A stretch of DNA of 64,000 bases from Drosophila miranda (taxonomy: Eukaryota > Arthropoda > Insecta > Diptera > Drosophilidae). The notes under the pieces were generated by a model. The model was not told the DNA's origin, searched no databases, and was given only the letters and a program-made list of their open reading frames with translations. The stretch is from assembly GCF_003369915.1 (NCBI RefSeq), contig NW_022881625.1, positions 9,920,001-9,984,000 of the forward strand, given 5' to 3'. The position numbers and the translations under genes were made by a program. Shown piece by piece: positions 11,863-22,758 of this stretch (positions are counted from its first letter, which is position 1; the number at the start of each line of letters is the position of its first letter).

Positions 11863-12640
11863 CTATGATTCTGCGTTTTTAGTTTAGTTATTTTTTTTAG
11901 TTTTGCCGCATGGTTTGCATAAATTTCCATTTGGATTTCCATTGCCATTGCCATTGACTGCCTCGTTAGCTAGCCCCTTAGACCCATCAACTTTTGATTG
12001 ATTTGATCCGATACGCTACGATCCTCAGCTTAGCTAAAGATTAATTTATAAAACAAAAGATATACAAAGAGGGTAATAAAGAGTAACGAACAAGATTAAG
12101 AACCATTAACCATGATATGTGCGTAAACAACACACACATTTTGAACCGAATCATGTAAAATGCAAAAAAAAAACAAAACGAAAACAGAAAACCAATTAAA
12201 GATAATAAAACTATTATAACGAAAAGAAAAAGAAATGAAAATTCAAGAATGCATAAATCTAACATTTGCAATTACAAAATATTTACTCTGGTACAAAATG
12301 GTACATACAGTAAAGATATTCGTTTATACAATATTTACTGTCTATATAACCATTATATACTACTTACTTACTGACAACAAATTATTAAGTAATTTTGTTC
12401 AATTTCATTATTCGTATGTTAATAAAAACAATTTCAGACTAACTTAAACTTACAGTCTGCTCTGAATACGGGTTAAATGCTAGTGCTGTGCTAGTTGATT
12501 ATTACTCGTACAATAAATACTATAGCTTAGAGCCATCCTGCGTCCCTGGTCACCGGTGGATCAAGCCTTCAGAACAACAAAATCAATCAAACAACAACAA
12601 TCAATTCAAAAATCAATCAAACAACAAACAAAAACTGAAC
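11863..12640. other. AT-rich non-coding DNA
   Basis: No open frame that I would call a gene. The stretch has A-runs (12160-12240) and looks like 3' UTR or intergenic sequence. It begins 'tctatgattctgcg', a short echo of a DINE-1 internal motif, then becomes unrelated. Confidence 0.6.
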
Positions 12641-12875
12641 ACTACAGCTAAAAATCTTGTACAGGCTTCTACAGCTGAAAATCTTGTACAGGCTGAAATA
12701 TTCTACATTCTACAGCTGAAAATCTTGTACAGGCTGAAAATATTTTAAATTCTACAGCTGAAAATCTTGTACAGGCTTCTACAGCTGAAAATCTTGTACA
12801 GGCTGAAATATTCTACATTCAACAGCTGAAAATCTTGTACAGGCTGAAAATATTCTACATTCTACAGCTGAAAAT
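12641..12875. repeat. Higher-order tandem repeat, AGCTGAAAATCTTGTACAGG core
   Basis: The core occurs about six times. A 27-bp form alternates with 41-42-bp forms that add 'gaaatattctacatt', and the short-long-long set repeats twice (~110 bp per set). It lies ~120 bp beyond the stop codon of the minus-strand gene at 12997 and is followed by an ATT/TTA run (12940-12975). Subterminal arrays like this are common next to DNA-transposon termini, but no terminal inverted repeat was found. Confidence 0.8.
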
Positions 12876-12996
12876 ACATTAATTATGTATAGTACATGTA
12901 TAATACATACTACATAAAATAAATAAAATAAAAAACAAATTATTATTATTATTATTATTGTTATTATTATTAAAATTAATATAATTATACTACATA

Positions 12997-14329
12997 CTAC
13001 AAAATATTTTCTAACGTCTTATTTAATAATTTAATTTTTTGGTCCATTATTTGGAGAGCCATGAACACTACAGTTGTAGCATAATATACTGGGTTTCTGT
13101 TGAAATCTTCTTTAAACGATACTTTCATTATGTTTATAAAAATTGTTGATAAATGCTTGCCACGTTCCTCGAAGGTATTGCTGTTCATGTTGTTAAAACA
13201 TATTAGTTCGTTTCTAAATTCGAAATGTTTTTCAACAGCGCGTAATAAGTTCATTATTTCATTTTTAATGATTTCTTTAACCTTATCAGACATTAGGTAG
13301 TAGTAGTCGGGCAAGTTGTCTACCGACTTCGTAGCCTCAAAGATACTCTTGTAATTTTCTTTCCTGTATCCCTTGACATACATATTTGACAACAACACAT
13401 CGTCATGTATATCATTTTTTAGGATAACCTTTTTGAGGTGGGGCAGATCCCACAATATGGGGAATTTTCCCCTTACACTTTTGCACGGCATGAAATTTGC
13501 CAAGCAGTGGTCGGATCCAACTGCCAACAGTTGACTTGACAAGCACCCACTCTCAACCTCTCTCAATACTAAATCGAGTCCTTCCTTGACCGCATTCCTG
13601 CCTAGTGCAGACGTTTTGGAAACGGGACAAATGTGGAAATACAAATAATGAATTTCATTCCCGTTAATTGGGATTGCAGCGACTGCAAGAATTTTCCATT
13701 TATGTACCGGTCCCTTTTTTGCATATTGGTACCACGGCATGTGATACTCATCCATGTAAATGGAAAATTCTGAGTCGCTTAGTTTCTGTAAATTTACAGT
13801 CATGTTAATGCGTCCATTCATTATGTTTCCTTGCATTTTCAGTTCTTGCAATGCGTCCGTTACCAGATTTTCGGGGGCCTGTACCTTTGTGCAATTCATT
13901 GCTCGCTTGAAGGCGACCAATATCGTTGACCAGATCATCGTTACCGACGATACCTGGAGGAAGAAAAGTCTGATTCACCTGCTCCAATGTAATTGCCACA
14001 ATCTACTCACCTTCAGTGTCGTCGTCGTCAACATCCATAGGCAATGTACTAACCAGCCGGTCCAGCGGTCCACACGGCAGATGTTCCTCTGCCTCTTTGT
14101 CCTGATACGGCTCGAACAGATTGAGTTCATTTATGTCCTCATCGAAACACGACAATTGCGACGGCTCCAACAGATTGAGTTCATTTATGTCCCCATCGAA
14201 ACACGACAATTGCGACGGCTCGAACATATCTTCCTCTATGTCCTGATACGGCTCGAACAGATTGAGTTCCTTTATGTCCTAATCGAAACACGACAATTTA
14301 TGCATTTCTGAATCTATTTTTTTATCCAT
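12997..14329 (-). pseudogene. Unrecognised gene with acidic repeats, possible transposase remnant
   Basis: The first exon probably starts at 14329 (MDKKIDSEMHKLSCFD). It holds ~18-residue repeats (FEPSQLSCFDGDINELNL), and one repeat has a TAG where the others have an acidic codon (~14280). A donor GTGAGT near 14013 fits an intron of ~60 bp. The downstream open frame (13938 to 12997, 313 codons) contains YMDEYHMPWYQYAKKG, AVGSDHCLANFMP, FPILWDLPHLKK and a charged C-terminal half. Spaced acidic residues in the first two motifs could be parts of an RNase H-fold transposase, but I cannot assign a superfamily. I could not join exon 1 to this frame without a frameshift, which together with the TAG suggests decay. 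Confidence 0.55.
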
Positions 14330-14743
14330 CTTGGCGCGGTTCTTGGGTTACTCTTATTAACTTATTTCACTCTTTTCTCTATTTTTGTCGATCGTCGAAT
14401 AACTCGCCTCAGACTTATCGCAGTATAATATCGCATAAAAATAATTGCAGTATAATATCTCGATCGGTTAGGGTTAAAATATGTTGCTTCACAATTATTT
14501 TATTTTTATTTTTATACATGTTGAAATCAGGAAACTAGACGCGGAATTATGTGATATTTATCGGTCCGTATAGCAACAAAATATCTGTAAGCGTTCTTCC
14601 TTCTTGATCGTCGTATTCGAATAACTGTGTGTTGGCATATCGAGTACATTGGTATTTCTTATAATACTATCGATGAGTAAATACCAAAACCATACATGCC
14701 CCGTTATTTAAAACATAAATAAAGAACACAAAATAAGACAAAG
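14330..14743. promoter_or_regulatory. Divergent intergenic region between the two acidic-repeat genes
   Basis: About 410 bp separate the head-to-head start codons, enough for a shared two-way promoter. It is AT-rich and contains 'gcagtataatatc' twice (near 14420 and 14450) and 'tactatcgatgag'. No specific factor site can be claimed. Confidence 0.35.
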
Positions 14744-15789
14744 ATGTACATTAATTTGGGAGGTGTAAGAATTGACGGGGTGGACAGTGCCCTTGTTAAT
14801 GTATTATGCGGGATATACTGGGACCATCTGCAAGGCCGGAAAGTGCAAAGCCCGAAATCACAGGAAATTGTCAACATGACGTTATCGTTCGGTGGAGCCC
14901 AAGTTTGCGACATAAGTGCAGCAGGAGTGATTAATTTTTTTCTGGACCATCATTGTAAGGGTAAGTAAATTAGTTACATTTATATTATATTCTTCTAATA
15001 ATGTATTCCATTCAGCGGGGACGACGCACGCGAAGTATGCTGAGCCTGTTACTCCGGTGCAGAATATTTCTGTTCAGATGATATCTCAGGATATTGAGGA
15101 TATTGACAACAATATGAACGGTGATACGGAGGAGTCGGCCACAACTCAGGATATTGAGGATATTGACAATATGCACGGTGATACGGAGGAGTCGGCCACA
15201 ACTCACGATATTGAGGATATTGATAATATGCACGGTGATACGGAGGAGTCGGCCACAACTCAGGATATTGAGGATATTGACAAAAATATGCACGGTCATA
15301 CGGAGGAGTCGGCCACAACTCACGATATTGAGGAGAATATTGACAACATTTCTGACAATATTCACAATATTTCTGATTATACAGTCAATGATATGGAGTG
15401 TACTATTTCTGATGAAATATATGATTCGTCTGAGCCAGTGCACCACGTGGAGGAGAAGCAGGAGCAGGAGGTTCGGGAGGATCCGGACTTAAGTAAGTAA
15501 ATAAGTAAAATTTTAAAAAAATACATATAATAATTTCTTAATTCTCCAGACATGTTTACTGAAGACATTCTTAGTACTGAAAGTGGAAAGGACAATTTGA
15601 AAACACCGATTTCCCCTAAGGCTTCGCCCCCCGTGCATGGCTGCAAGTGCAAACTATGCGGCAAAATGATTGGAAGGTTGAGAACCTTGGGAAACCACGT
15701 AATGAACCAACATTACACAGCAATAAGAGGTATGGTTTCAAGGAATTCGAAGACAATGCAAAAAATTGCTGCCGTTTTTAAGGAAAAAA
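14744..15789 (+). CDS. Unrecognised three-exon gene: acidic repeats and a CxxC-HxxxxH finger, cut by DINE-1
   Basis: Exon 1 (14744 to ~14960) reads MYINLGGVRIDGVDS and ends at a GTAAGT donor. Exon 2 (~15016 to ~15492) starts after a CAG acceptor and holds four acidic 19-20-residue repeats (DIEDIDNMHGDTEESATT). It ends at another GTAAGT. Exon 3 (from ~15549) carries CKCKLCGKMIGRLRTLGNHVMNQH, which fits a C2H2 or BED-like DNA-binding finger with a basic spacer, followed by SRNSKTMQKIAAVFKEKN. The frame then enters the DINE-1 at 15790 and stops inside it, so the native C-terminus is lost. The intron signals and open exons suggest a once-real gene. It is divergent from the minus-strand gene at 12997 and may belong to the same element. 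Confidence 0.55.
15087..15320 (+). repeat. 57/60-bp coding tandem repeat (four units)
   Basis: Units of 60, 57, 57 and 60 bp start CAGGATATTGAGGATATTGA or with CACGAT. The variation is one codon, so the frame is always kept, which suggests past selection on the reading frame. A diverged fifth start follows (DIEENIDNISDN). Confidence 0.9.
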
Positions 15790-16877
15790 ACGAGGGGGAA
15801 CGTTGTGAGTTGCTGCGGACACCGCAACTCTACGGTTATACCCGATACTAAGTCAGTATGGCTTTCCTCCGGCAGACGCCGCTAATATTAAACGACACGA
15901 CAAAGAGTGCGTGTGAGAGAGACAGAAAATCAGTCTGAGCGTGACGTCGGGCGCTGCGTAGCCACTGCAAATTGATTTGTTCCTATTGGCTATAAAAATG
16001 ATCTGATCTGATCCAGATTCAGCAATCTAAAAGATATGGTCATTATCTATGATTCTGCGTTTTTAGTTTTCTCGAATGTGCAATATTGTAGATGCAACAG
16101 ATTTTCGTCCTTTGTGTGGGCGGAAAAGGGTGGTGCGAAATTTTGAGATACACGTTTTATAGTAAGATCTAACTGGAGTGCGAATACTAAATTTGGTTAC
16201 TCTAGCCTTAATAGTCTCTGAGATTTTTGAATATCCCCAGATTTTCGTCCTTTGAATATATGGAAATATGGCGAAATTTTGAAACAAACTCGTCTCGGTC
16301 CGATATATTAGGAGTGTGGATACCAAATTTGGTTGCTCTAGCTTTTGTAGTCTCTGAGATCTAGGCGCTAATGTTTCACTCTAAGCAAAGCCGCCTATGC
16401 TACGTGTGTGTTAGAGAGAGACAGGGCGAGAAAAAATGAAATTGCTTTCTTGATGCTGGCTATAATAATAATACGATCCAATTCAGATTCCGCAGTCTTA
16501 AAGATATGGTCATTCTCTACAATTCTACGTTTTTGGTTTTCTCATATCTTCAAAATTGTGGATGCCACAGATTTTCGTCCTTTGTGGGGGCGGAAGTGGG
16601 CGGGGCGAAGTTTTGAAATATTTTTGTAGCAGTGACATATCACAGAAGTCTGGGTCCAAAACATCGTTGCTCTAGCTCTTATAGTCTTTGAGCACTAGGC
16701 GCTGAAGGGGACGGACAGACGGACAGACAGACATGGCTCAATCGACTCGGCTATTGATGCTGATCAAGAATATATATACTTTATGGGGTCGGAAACGATT
16801 CCTTCTGGACGTTACACACATCCACTTTTACCACAAATCTAATATACCCCAATACTAATTTTGAGTATCGGGTATAA
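15790..16877 (-). mobile_element. DINE-1/INE-1-like element, outer copy of palindrome left arm
   Basis: A near full-length (~1.09 kb) copy from 'acgaggggg' to 'ggtataa'. It has the marker block 'gatttttgaatatcccc' and the 'aagcaaagccgcctatgc' block. The same two markers occur in the copy at 19442-20555, its partner in the palindrome. It interrupts the finger-protein gene. Confidence 0.93.
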
Positions 16878-16955
16878 TTAAAAAACGAAACAGTTATTGG
16901 TTGTTGTCCTTCAGCTTCTCTGGATCAGTCTACTCAAGCCAAATCAAATATTAAA
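16878..16955 (-). repeat. 78-bp host segment between tandem DINE-1 copies, left arm
   Basis: Reverse complement of 19364-19441 with one or two differences. It is built from the host flank of one end of DINE-1 (AATATTTGATTTGGCTTGAG) joined through CTGATCC to the flank of the other end (AGCTGAAGGACATCAACC). Confidence 0.85.
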
Positions 16956-18093
16956 ACGAGGGGGAACGTTGTGAGTTGCTGCGGACACCGCAACTCTACA
17001 GTTATACCCGATACTAAGTCAGTATGGCTCTCTTCCGGCAGACGCTGCTAATATTAAACGACACGACAAAGAGTGCGTGCGAGAGAGACAGAAAATCAGT
17101 CTGAGCGTGACGTTGGGCGCTGCGTAGCCACTGCAAATTGATTTGTTCCTTTTGGCTATAAAAATTATCTGATCTGGTCCAGATTCAGCAATCTGATAGA
17201 TATGGTCATTATCTATGATTCTGCGTTTTTAGTTTTCTCGAATCTGCAATATTGTGGATGCAACAGATTTTCGTTCTTTGTTAGGGCGGAAGGGGGTGGG
17301 GCGAAATTCTGAGATATACGTTTTATAGTGAGATTTAACAGAAGTGCGGATACCAAATTTGGTTACTCTATCCTTAATAGTCTCTGAGATTTGTGGATGC
17401 CCCATATTTTCGTGCTTTGCGGGGCCGGAAGGGGGTGTGGCGAAATTTGGACACGAAACAGTCAAGGTCCGATATCACAGGAGTGTGGATACCGAATTTG
17501 GTTACTCTGGCTCTTATAGGTTCTGAGATCCTTGAACTCATATTTTGCAATTGGCAAAACCGACCAAGAAACCTGTGTGTTAGATAGAGACAGAGCGAGA
17601 AAGAATGAAATTGTTTTCTTGATTCTGGCTATAATAATTATACGATCTGTTTGAGATCTTACATTCTAAAACATATAGTCATCCTCTACGATTCTGCGTT
17701 TTTGGTTTTATCGTATCTTTAAAAATGTGGATGCCACAGATTTTCGTCCTTTGTGGGGCGGAAGTGGGCGGGGCGAAGTTTTGAAATATTTTTGTAGCAG
17801 TGACATATCACAGAAGTCTGGATCCAAAACATCGTTGCTCTAGCTCTTATAGTCTTTGAGCACTAGGCGCTGAAGGGGACGGACAGACGGACGGACGGAC
17901 GGACGGACGGACGGACAGACGGACAGACGGACAGACGGACAGACAAACATGGCTCAATCGACTCGGCTATTGATGCTGATCAAGAATATATATACTTTAT
18001 GGGGTCGGAAACGATTCCTTCTGGACGTTACACACATCCACTTTTTCCACAAATCTAATATACCCCAATACTCATTTTGAGTATCGGGTATAA
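16956..18093 (-). mobile_element. DINE-1/INE-1-like element, inner copy of palindrome left arm
   Basis: A full-length copy. It shares the variant 'gagatcttacattctaaaac' and the 'ttgcaattggcaaaaccgacc' block with the copy at 18242-19363. It contains GAGCGAGAAAG at ~17595 and a long CGGACGGA array (17878-17942). Confidence 0.93.
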
Positions 18094-18241
18094 AAAGTGA
18101 CCGTGTTAAGACTATCAGAGAAAACTGGGGTGCCTGCCGAGTCATGTGCAGCGATGACTATAAAAAAATTGGGTGCCGCTTGTGTGCCGCCAAGACGGAT
18201 GCAGAGAAGCTGAAGGACATCAACCAATAACTGTTTCGTTT
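18094..18241 (+). pseudogene. Host coding-exon remnant in the palindrome loop
   Basis: One frame reads DRVKTIRENWGACRV, then DDYKKIGCRLCAAKTD, and ends KLKDINQ with a TAA at ~18227. It has four cysteines, two as a CxxC pair. The stop and the following 'ctgtttcgttttt' look like the end of a coding region and the start of a 3' UTR. I do not recognise the gene. Parts of this 3' end recur in the spacers at 16878 and 19364. Confidence 0.5.
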
Positions 18242-19363
18242 TTATACCCGATACTCAAAATGAGTATTGGGGTATATTAGATTTGTGGTAAAAGTGGATG
18301 TGTGTAACGTCCAGAAGGAATCGGTTCCGACCCCATAAAGTATATATATTCTTGATCAGCATCAATAGCCGAGGCGATAGAGCCATGTTTGTCTGTCCGT
18401 CTGTCCGTCTGTCCGTCCGTCCGTCTGTCCGTCTGTCCGTCCCTTTCAGCGCCTAGTGCTCAAAGACTATAAGAGCTAGAGCAACGATGTTTTGGATCCA
18501 GACTTCTGTGATATGTCATTGCTACAAAAATATTTCAAAACTTCGCCCCGCCCACTTCCGCCCCCACAAAGGACGAAAATCTGTGGCATTCACATTTTTA
18601 AAGATACGATAAAAATAAAAACGCAGAATCGTAGAAGATGACTATATGTTTAAGAATGTAAGATCTCAAACAGATCGTATAATTATTATAGCCAGAATCA
18701 AGAAAACAATTTCATTCTTTCTCGCTCTGTCTCTCTCTAACACACAGGTTTCATGGTCGGTTTTGCCAATTGCAAAATATGAGTTCAAGGATCTCAGAAC
18801 CTATAAGAGCCAGAGCAACCAAATTCGGTATCCACACTCCTGTGATATCGGACCTTGACTGTTTCGTGTCCAAATTTCGCCACACCCCCTTCCGCCCCCG
18901 CAAAGGACGAAAATCTGGGGCATCCACAAATCTCAGAGACTATTAAGGCTAGAGTAACCAAATTTGGTATTCGCACTTCTGTTAGATCTCACTATAAAAC
19001 GTATATCTCAGAATTTCGCCCCACCTCTTCCGCCCTAACAAAGAACGAAAATCTGTTGCATCCACAATATTGCAGATTCGAGAAAACTAAAAACGCAGAA
19101 TCATAGATAACGACCATATCTATCAGATTGCTGAATTTGGACCAGATCAGATAATTTTTATAGCCAAAAGGAACAAATCAATTTGCAGTGGCTACGCAGC
19201 AACCAAAGTCACGCTCAGACTGATTTTCTGTCTCTCTCGCACGCACTCTTTGTCGTGTCGTTTAATATAAGCAGCGTCTGCCGGAAGAGAGCCATACTGA
19301 CTTAGTATCGGGTATAACTGTAGAGTTTCGGTGTCCGCAGCAACTCACAACGTTCCCCCTCGT
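18242..19363 (+). mobile_element. DINE-1/INE-1-like element, inner copy of palindrome right arm
   Basis: Full-length from 'ttatacccgatac' to 'ccccctcgt'. It is the inverted partner of 16956-18093 and has the CTGTCCGT array at 18390-18442. Confidence 0.93.
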
Positions 19364-19441
19364 TTTAATATTTGATTTGGCTTGAGTAGACTGATCCAGA
19401 GAAGCTGAAGGACATCAACCAATAACTGTTTCGTTTTTTAA
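19364..19441 (+). repeat. 78-bp host segment between tandem DINE-1 copies, right arm
   Basis: Partner of 16878-16955. The sequence after the right DINE-1 (from 20556) begins with a near copy of the first half of this segment, and the sequence before 18242 ends with a copy of its second half. That is the footprint of a tandem duplication of flank-DINE-flank. Confidence 0.85.
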
Positions 19442-20555
19442 TTATACCCGATACTCAAAATTAGTATTGGGGTATATTAGATTTGTGGTAAAAGTGGATG
19501 TGTGTAACGTCCAGAAGGAATCGTTTCCGACCCTATAAAGTATATATATTCTTGATCAGCATCAATAGCCGAGTCGATTGAGCCATGTCTGTCTGTCCGT
19601 CTGTCCGTCCGTCCGTCTGTACGTCTGTCCGTCTGTCCGTCCGTCCGTCTGTCCGTCCCCTTCAGCTAGAGCAACGATAGTTTGGATCCAGACTTCTGTG
19701 ATATGTCACTGCTACAAAAATATTTCAAAACTTCGCCCCGCCCACTTCTGCCCCCACAAAGGACGAAAATCTGTGGCATCCACAATTTTGAAGATATGAG
19801 AAAACCAAAAACGTAGAATTGTAGAGAATGACCATATCTTTAAGACTGCGGAATCTGAATTGGATCGTATTATTATTATAGCCAGCATCAAGAAAACAAT
19901 TTCATTTTTTCTCGCCCTGTCTCTCTCTAACACACATGTAGCATAGGCGGCTCTGCTTAGAGTAAAACATTAGCGCCTAGATCTCAGAGACTACGAAAGC
20001 TAGAGCAACCAAATTTGGTATCCACACTCCTAATATATCGGACCGAGACGAGTTTGTTTCAAAATTTCGCCACACCCACTTCCGCCCCCGCAAAGAACGA
20101 AAATCTGGGGATATTCAAAAATCTCAGAGACTATTAAGGCTAGAGTAACCAAATTTGGTATCCGCACTCCTGTTAGATCTCACTTTAAAACGTTTATCTC
20201 AAAATTTCGCCCCACCCCCTTTCGCCCTCACAAAGGACGAAAATCTGTTGCATCCACAATATTGCACATTCGAGAAAACTAAGAACGCAGAATCATAGAT
20301 AATGACCATATCTATCAGATTGCTGAATCTGGATCAGATCAGATCATTTTTATAGCCAATAGGAACAAATCAATTTGCAGTGGCTACGCAGCGCCCGACG
20401 TCACGCTCAGACTGATTTTCTGTCTCTCTCGCACGCACTCTTTGTCGTGTCGTTTAATATTAGCGGCGTCTGCCGGAGGAGGGCCATACTGACTTAGTAT
20501 CGGGTATAACTGTAGAGTTGCGGTGTCCGCAGCAACTCACAACGTTCCCCCTCGT
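19442..20555 (+). mobile_element. DINE-1/INE-1-like element, outer copy of palindrome right arm
   Basis: Full-length and the inverted partner of 15790-16877, with the shared 'ggggatattcaaaaatctc' and 'agcataggcggct' markers. Confidence 0.93.
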
Positions 20556-21637
20556 TTTAATATTTGATTTGAGTAGAAAAACTCGCCTGTTATTCGTAAA
20601 TGTAACGACTGAAAATAAACTTATTGACAAAAAAGGGAGGAGTATTTATATTGTGTGGGCGCCTTTGGGCCAAGAAATCATCAAAGTTATTCACGTCGCG
20701 CAGTTTGGGAAAAAACTGGACTGGAGTGGAGTCGACTGGAGGGACTGCAATGACACTTGCCGGCTGGCGGTCTCTTGGAAATTTTAAGCCTCGTTAAGCT
20801 TCTGGTCAACCGCCTGGCTGGTCTGCTTGAGCGCTCCATCGAATGGATTAACCTTCGCTCTGGATATACTGGATGCCCTTTTGGATTACAGGACTACCCT
20901 CTTTAGCGCCTTTGAATGGATAAACAAAGTGCATGTCCTACATGGATTACAGCCGTATAGCGCATCATAAAAGGTAAGAAATCAAGCCACAAATTGAATG
21001 CCGAACACAGCAAATGCTTAACCCATGACACCACCAAAGGGTGGAGAGGGAGTAGAGGGTGATGAGTGACCCCTATTAATCCTAAGTGCTTCCTGTGATT
21101 TTATGTAAATTTGTACACAGGGAACAGAGGACTCCAAAGAGACCTCTCGAGCAGCAATTCAATGTACAAATGACAGGTTGGCTGTGACACAAAACAGCAG
21201 CTTAAGGAAGATGTAAAGCCAAGCAAAAATATACCCCCCCTCCACCACTCTCCTTAACCGTTAACCCTTAACTCCTTAATCCCAGAATGGTAGCCAACAT
21301 TTCGGCCACACCAAGGAGTATGGTGGCATGGTATTTATCGCAAGTCCTATCCCAGAACAAACAAAGCCGATCAACTATTGCAAGTCGCAGCTCTACCCAG
21401 GGAAAGTACGTCACCTGACCTGTGATTCGAAACACAACATCGAAGTGGGCCCTGAACTATCACTTGGAGCCGTTCAGAACTGGCTCTGGAAATCATTCAG
21501 TACGAATATCTGGAGAGAACGGCACAACACAGAGAACGGCAGCAAATATCGAAAGCACAGGGAACATAAAGTAAATAAAAATACAAATACAAAACAAAGC
21601 CCATGAACGAATATTTCCTCACAGGTGCTGGAATAAG
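20556..21637. other. Host non-coding DNA, probable 5' region of the two-TM gene
   Basis: No long coding frame. It begins with the flank of the DINE-1 insertion and contains a C-run (21233-21242). It leads to an ATG at 21638 preceded by 'ctggaataag'. It probably holds leader or intron sequence of the next gene, but no clear splice pair was found. Confidence 0.45.
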
Positions 21638-22072
21638 ATGAATCCAACTATTAACAATCCACGTTCCCCATTCACCCGCTCGCGGGGTATTTTCGGATCC
21701 ATGGGATCCTTCGTCTTTACCGACCAGCAGCAGCAGCAGCAGCCGGGGCTGCAGGTCCTCCCGAAGGTTCCGCCGACAAGAATGGACTCAATGCGATGCC
21801 CTTCCTAGGCCAAATCCACACCAGTCCTCTGCTGTCCCGCCCAATGGGTACAATAGGTCACGCTCACCTTCCCTCCGATGGGGGATTCAGATGGGTGAGC
21901 GGCAGCAGCCAAGACTCCCCTTCCCCCCAGGACATACCTTACCCCCGGCTCCCCTGCAGATTCAATGCTGTGCCACAGATGGCTTCGATGGGACCATCGC
22001 CCGTGTTGAGCTCCCTCTGGACAGGCGGCGCTTCTCCGGACAGCCGCGGAGACTACTACGACTCATCATGGG
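21638..22072 (+). pseudogene. Host two-TM protein gene, 5' part, cut by BEL/Pao insertion
   Basis: The frame starts MNPTINNPRSPFTRSRG and contains a short poly-Q (six CAG codons at ~21726). It hits a stop at ~21809, where a neighbouring frame continues NAMPFLGQIHTSPLLSRPMG to DYYDSSW, so at least one frameshift has occurred. At 22068-22072 the bases ATGGG form the left copy of the target duplication. The gene resumes at 25461. I do not recognise the gene. Confidence 0.65.
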
Positions 22073-22384
22073 TGTTCGGAGCAGAACCCAGCCGATTAGC
22101 TGCTTGCCAAATAGCACCTAATTCTTGGCCCTCAGCCGCTTATTTTGTTTGTTACTTATGTCTATGTCACTCTTCACTATCTCCGCTTTGCGTCTGCCTA
22201 CCGACGTCGGCCGAGCGAAGCTGCGCTTAGCGATCGGAGCGGCAATGTAAAGGGCAGGCAAGCCACACTTGCAATTTGGATGTCACGCATTAAAGAACAT
22301 ATCGTAATTTTATTTCTGCGCCGAGTTTTATTTAATTCGAAATAATTAGTCGGCCGATTGGGGATAAAAAACATTATCTCCACA
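22073..22384 (+). repeat. 5' LTR of internally deleted BEL/Pao element (312 bp)
   Basis: It starts TGTTCGGAGCAG and ends ATTATCTCCACA. Compared with the 372-bp 3' LTR, it lacks ~60 bp after 'tatgtcactc', removed between two short CTC-containing repeats. Confidence 0.93.
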
Positions 22385-22391
22385 TAAAATT

Positions 22392-22409
22392 TGGTCACCC
22401 CGACGTGAT
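22392..22409 (+). promoter_or_regulatory. Primer-binding site of the BEL/Pao element
   Basis: TGGTCACCCCGACGTGAT lies seven bases after the LTR, in the expected place. I could not assign the tRNA. Confidence 0.6.
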
Positions 22410-22758
22410 CTCTGAGTTGCAGTGTCAATTAATAATCATTCGCGATCGACATTCGTTAGCCCTAGCAAATTTTCGGCGGTTAAGCACAATTCGGTGCTAA
22501 AACACACTTACATACACCTACATACACGCATTGCTGGCTATTAATTTCTCTGTCGCGACAATTCGGTCAGTGCAGTGCGGTAGGCAGTGCAGCGAACTCA
22601 CTAATACACACAAGCGGTGTACAAAGCGGAATCGGACAGCTCGCACAGCCGCACAGCTAAAGGCATTAGCTGTAATCCCTTTGCTTTCGGTTCCCACGTT
22701 TATACGTATACAGGGTGTCTTTTTCGGTCGTGCTGAGTGACTCTTTTAAAACCTCAAC

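Noticed and set aside
12641..12875. CRISPR-like array
   Set aside because: Units are contiguous, without unique spacers of constant length, in eukaryotic DNA.
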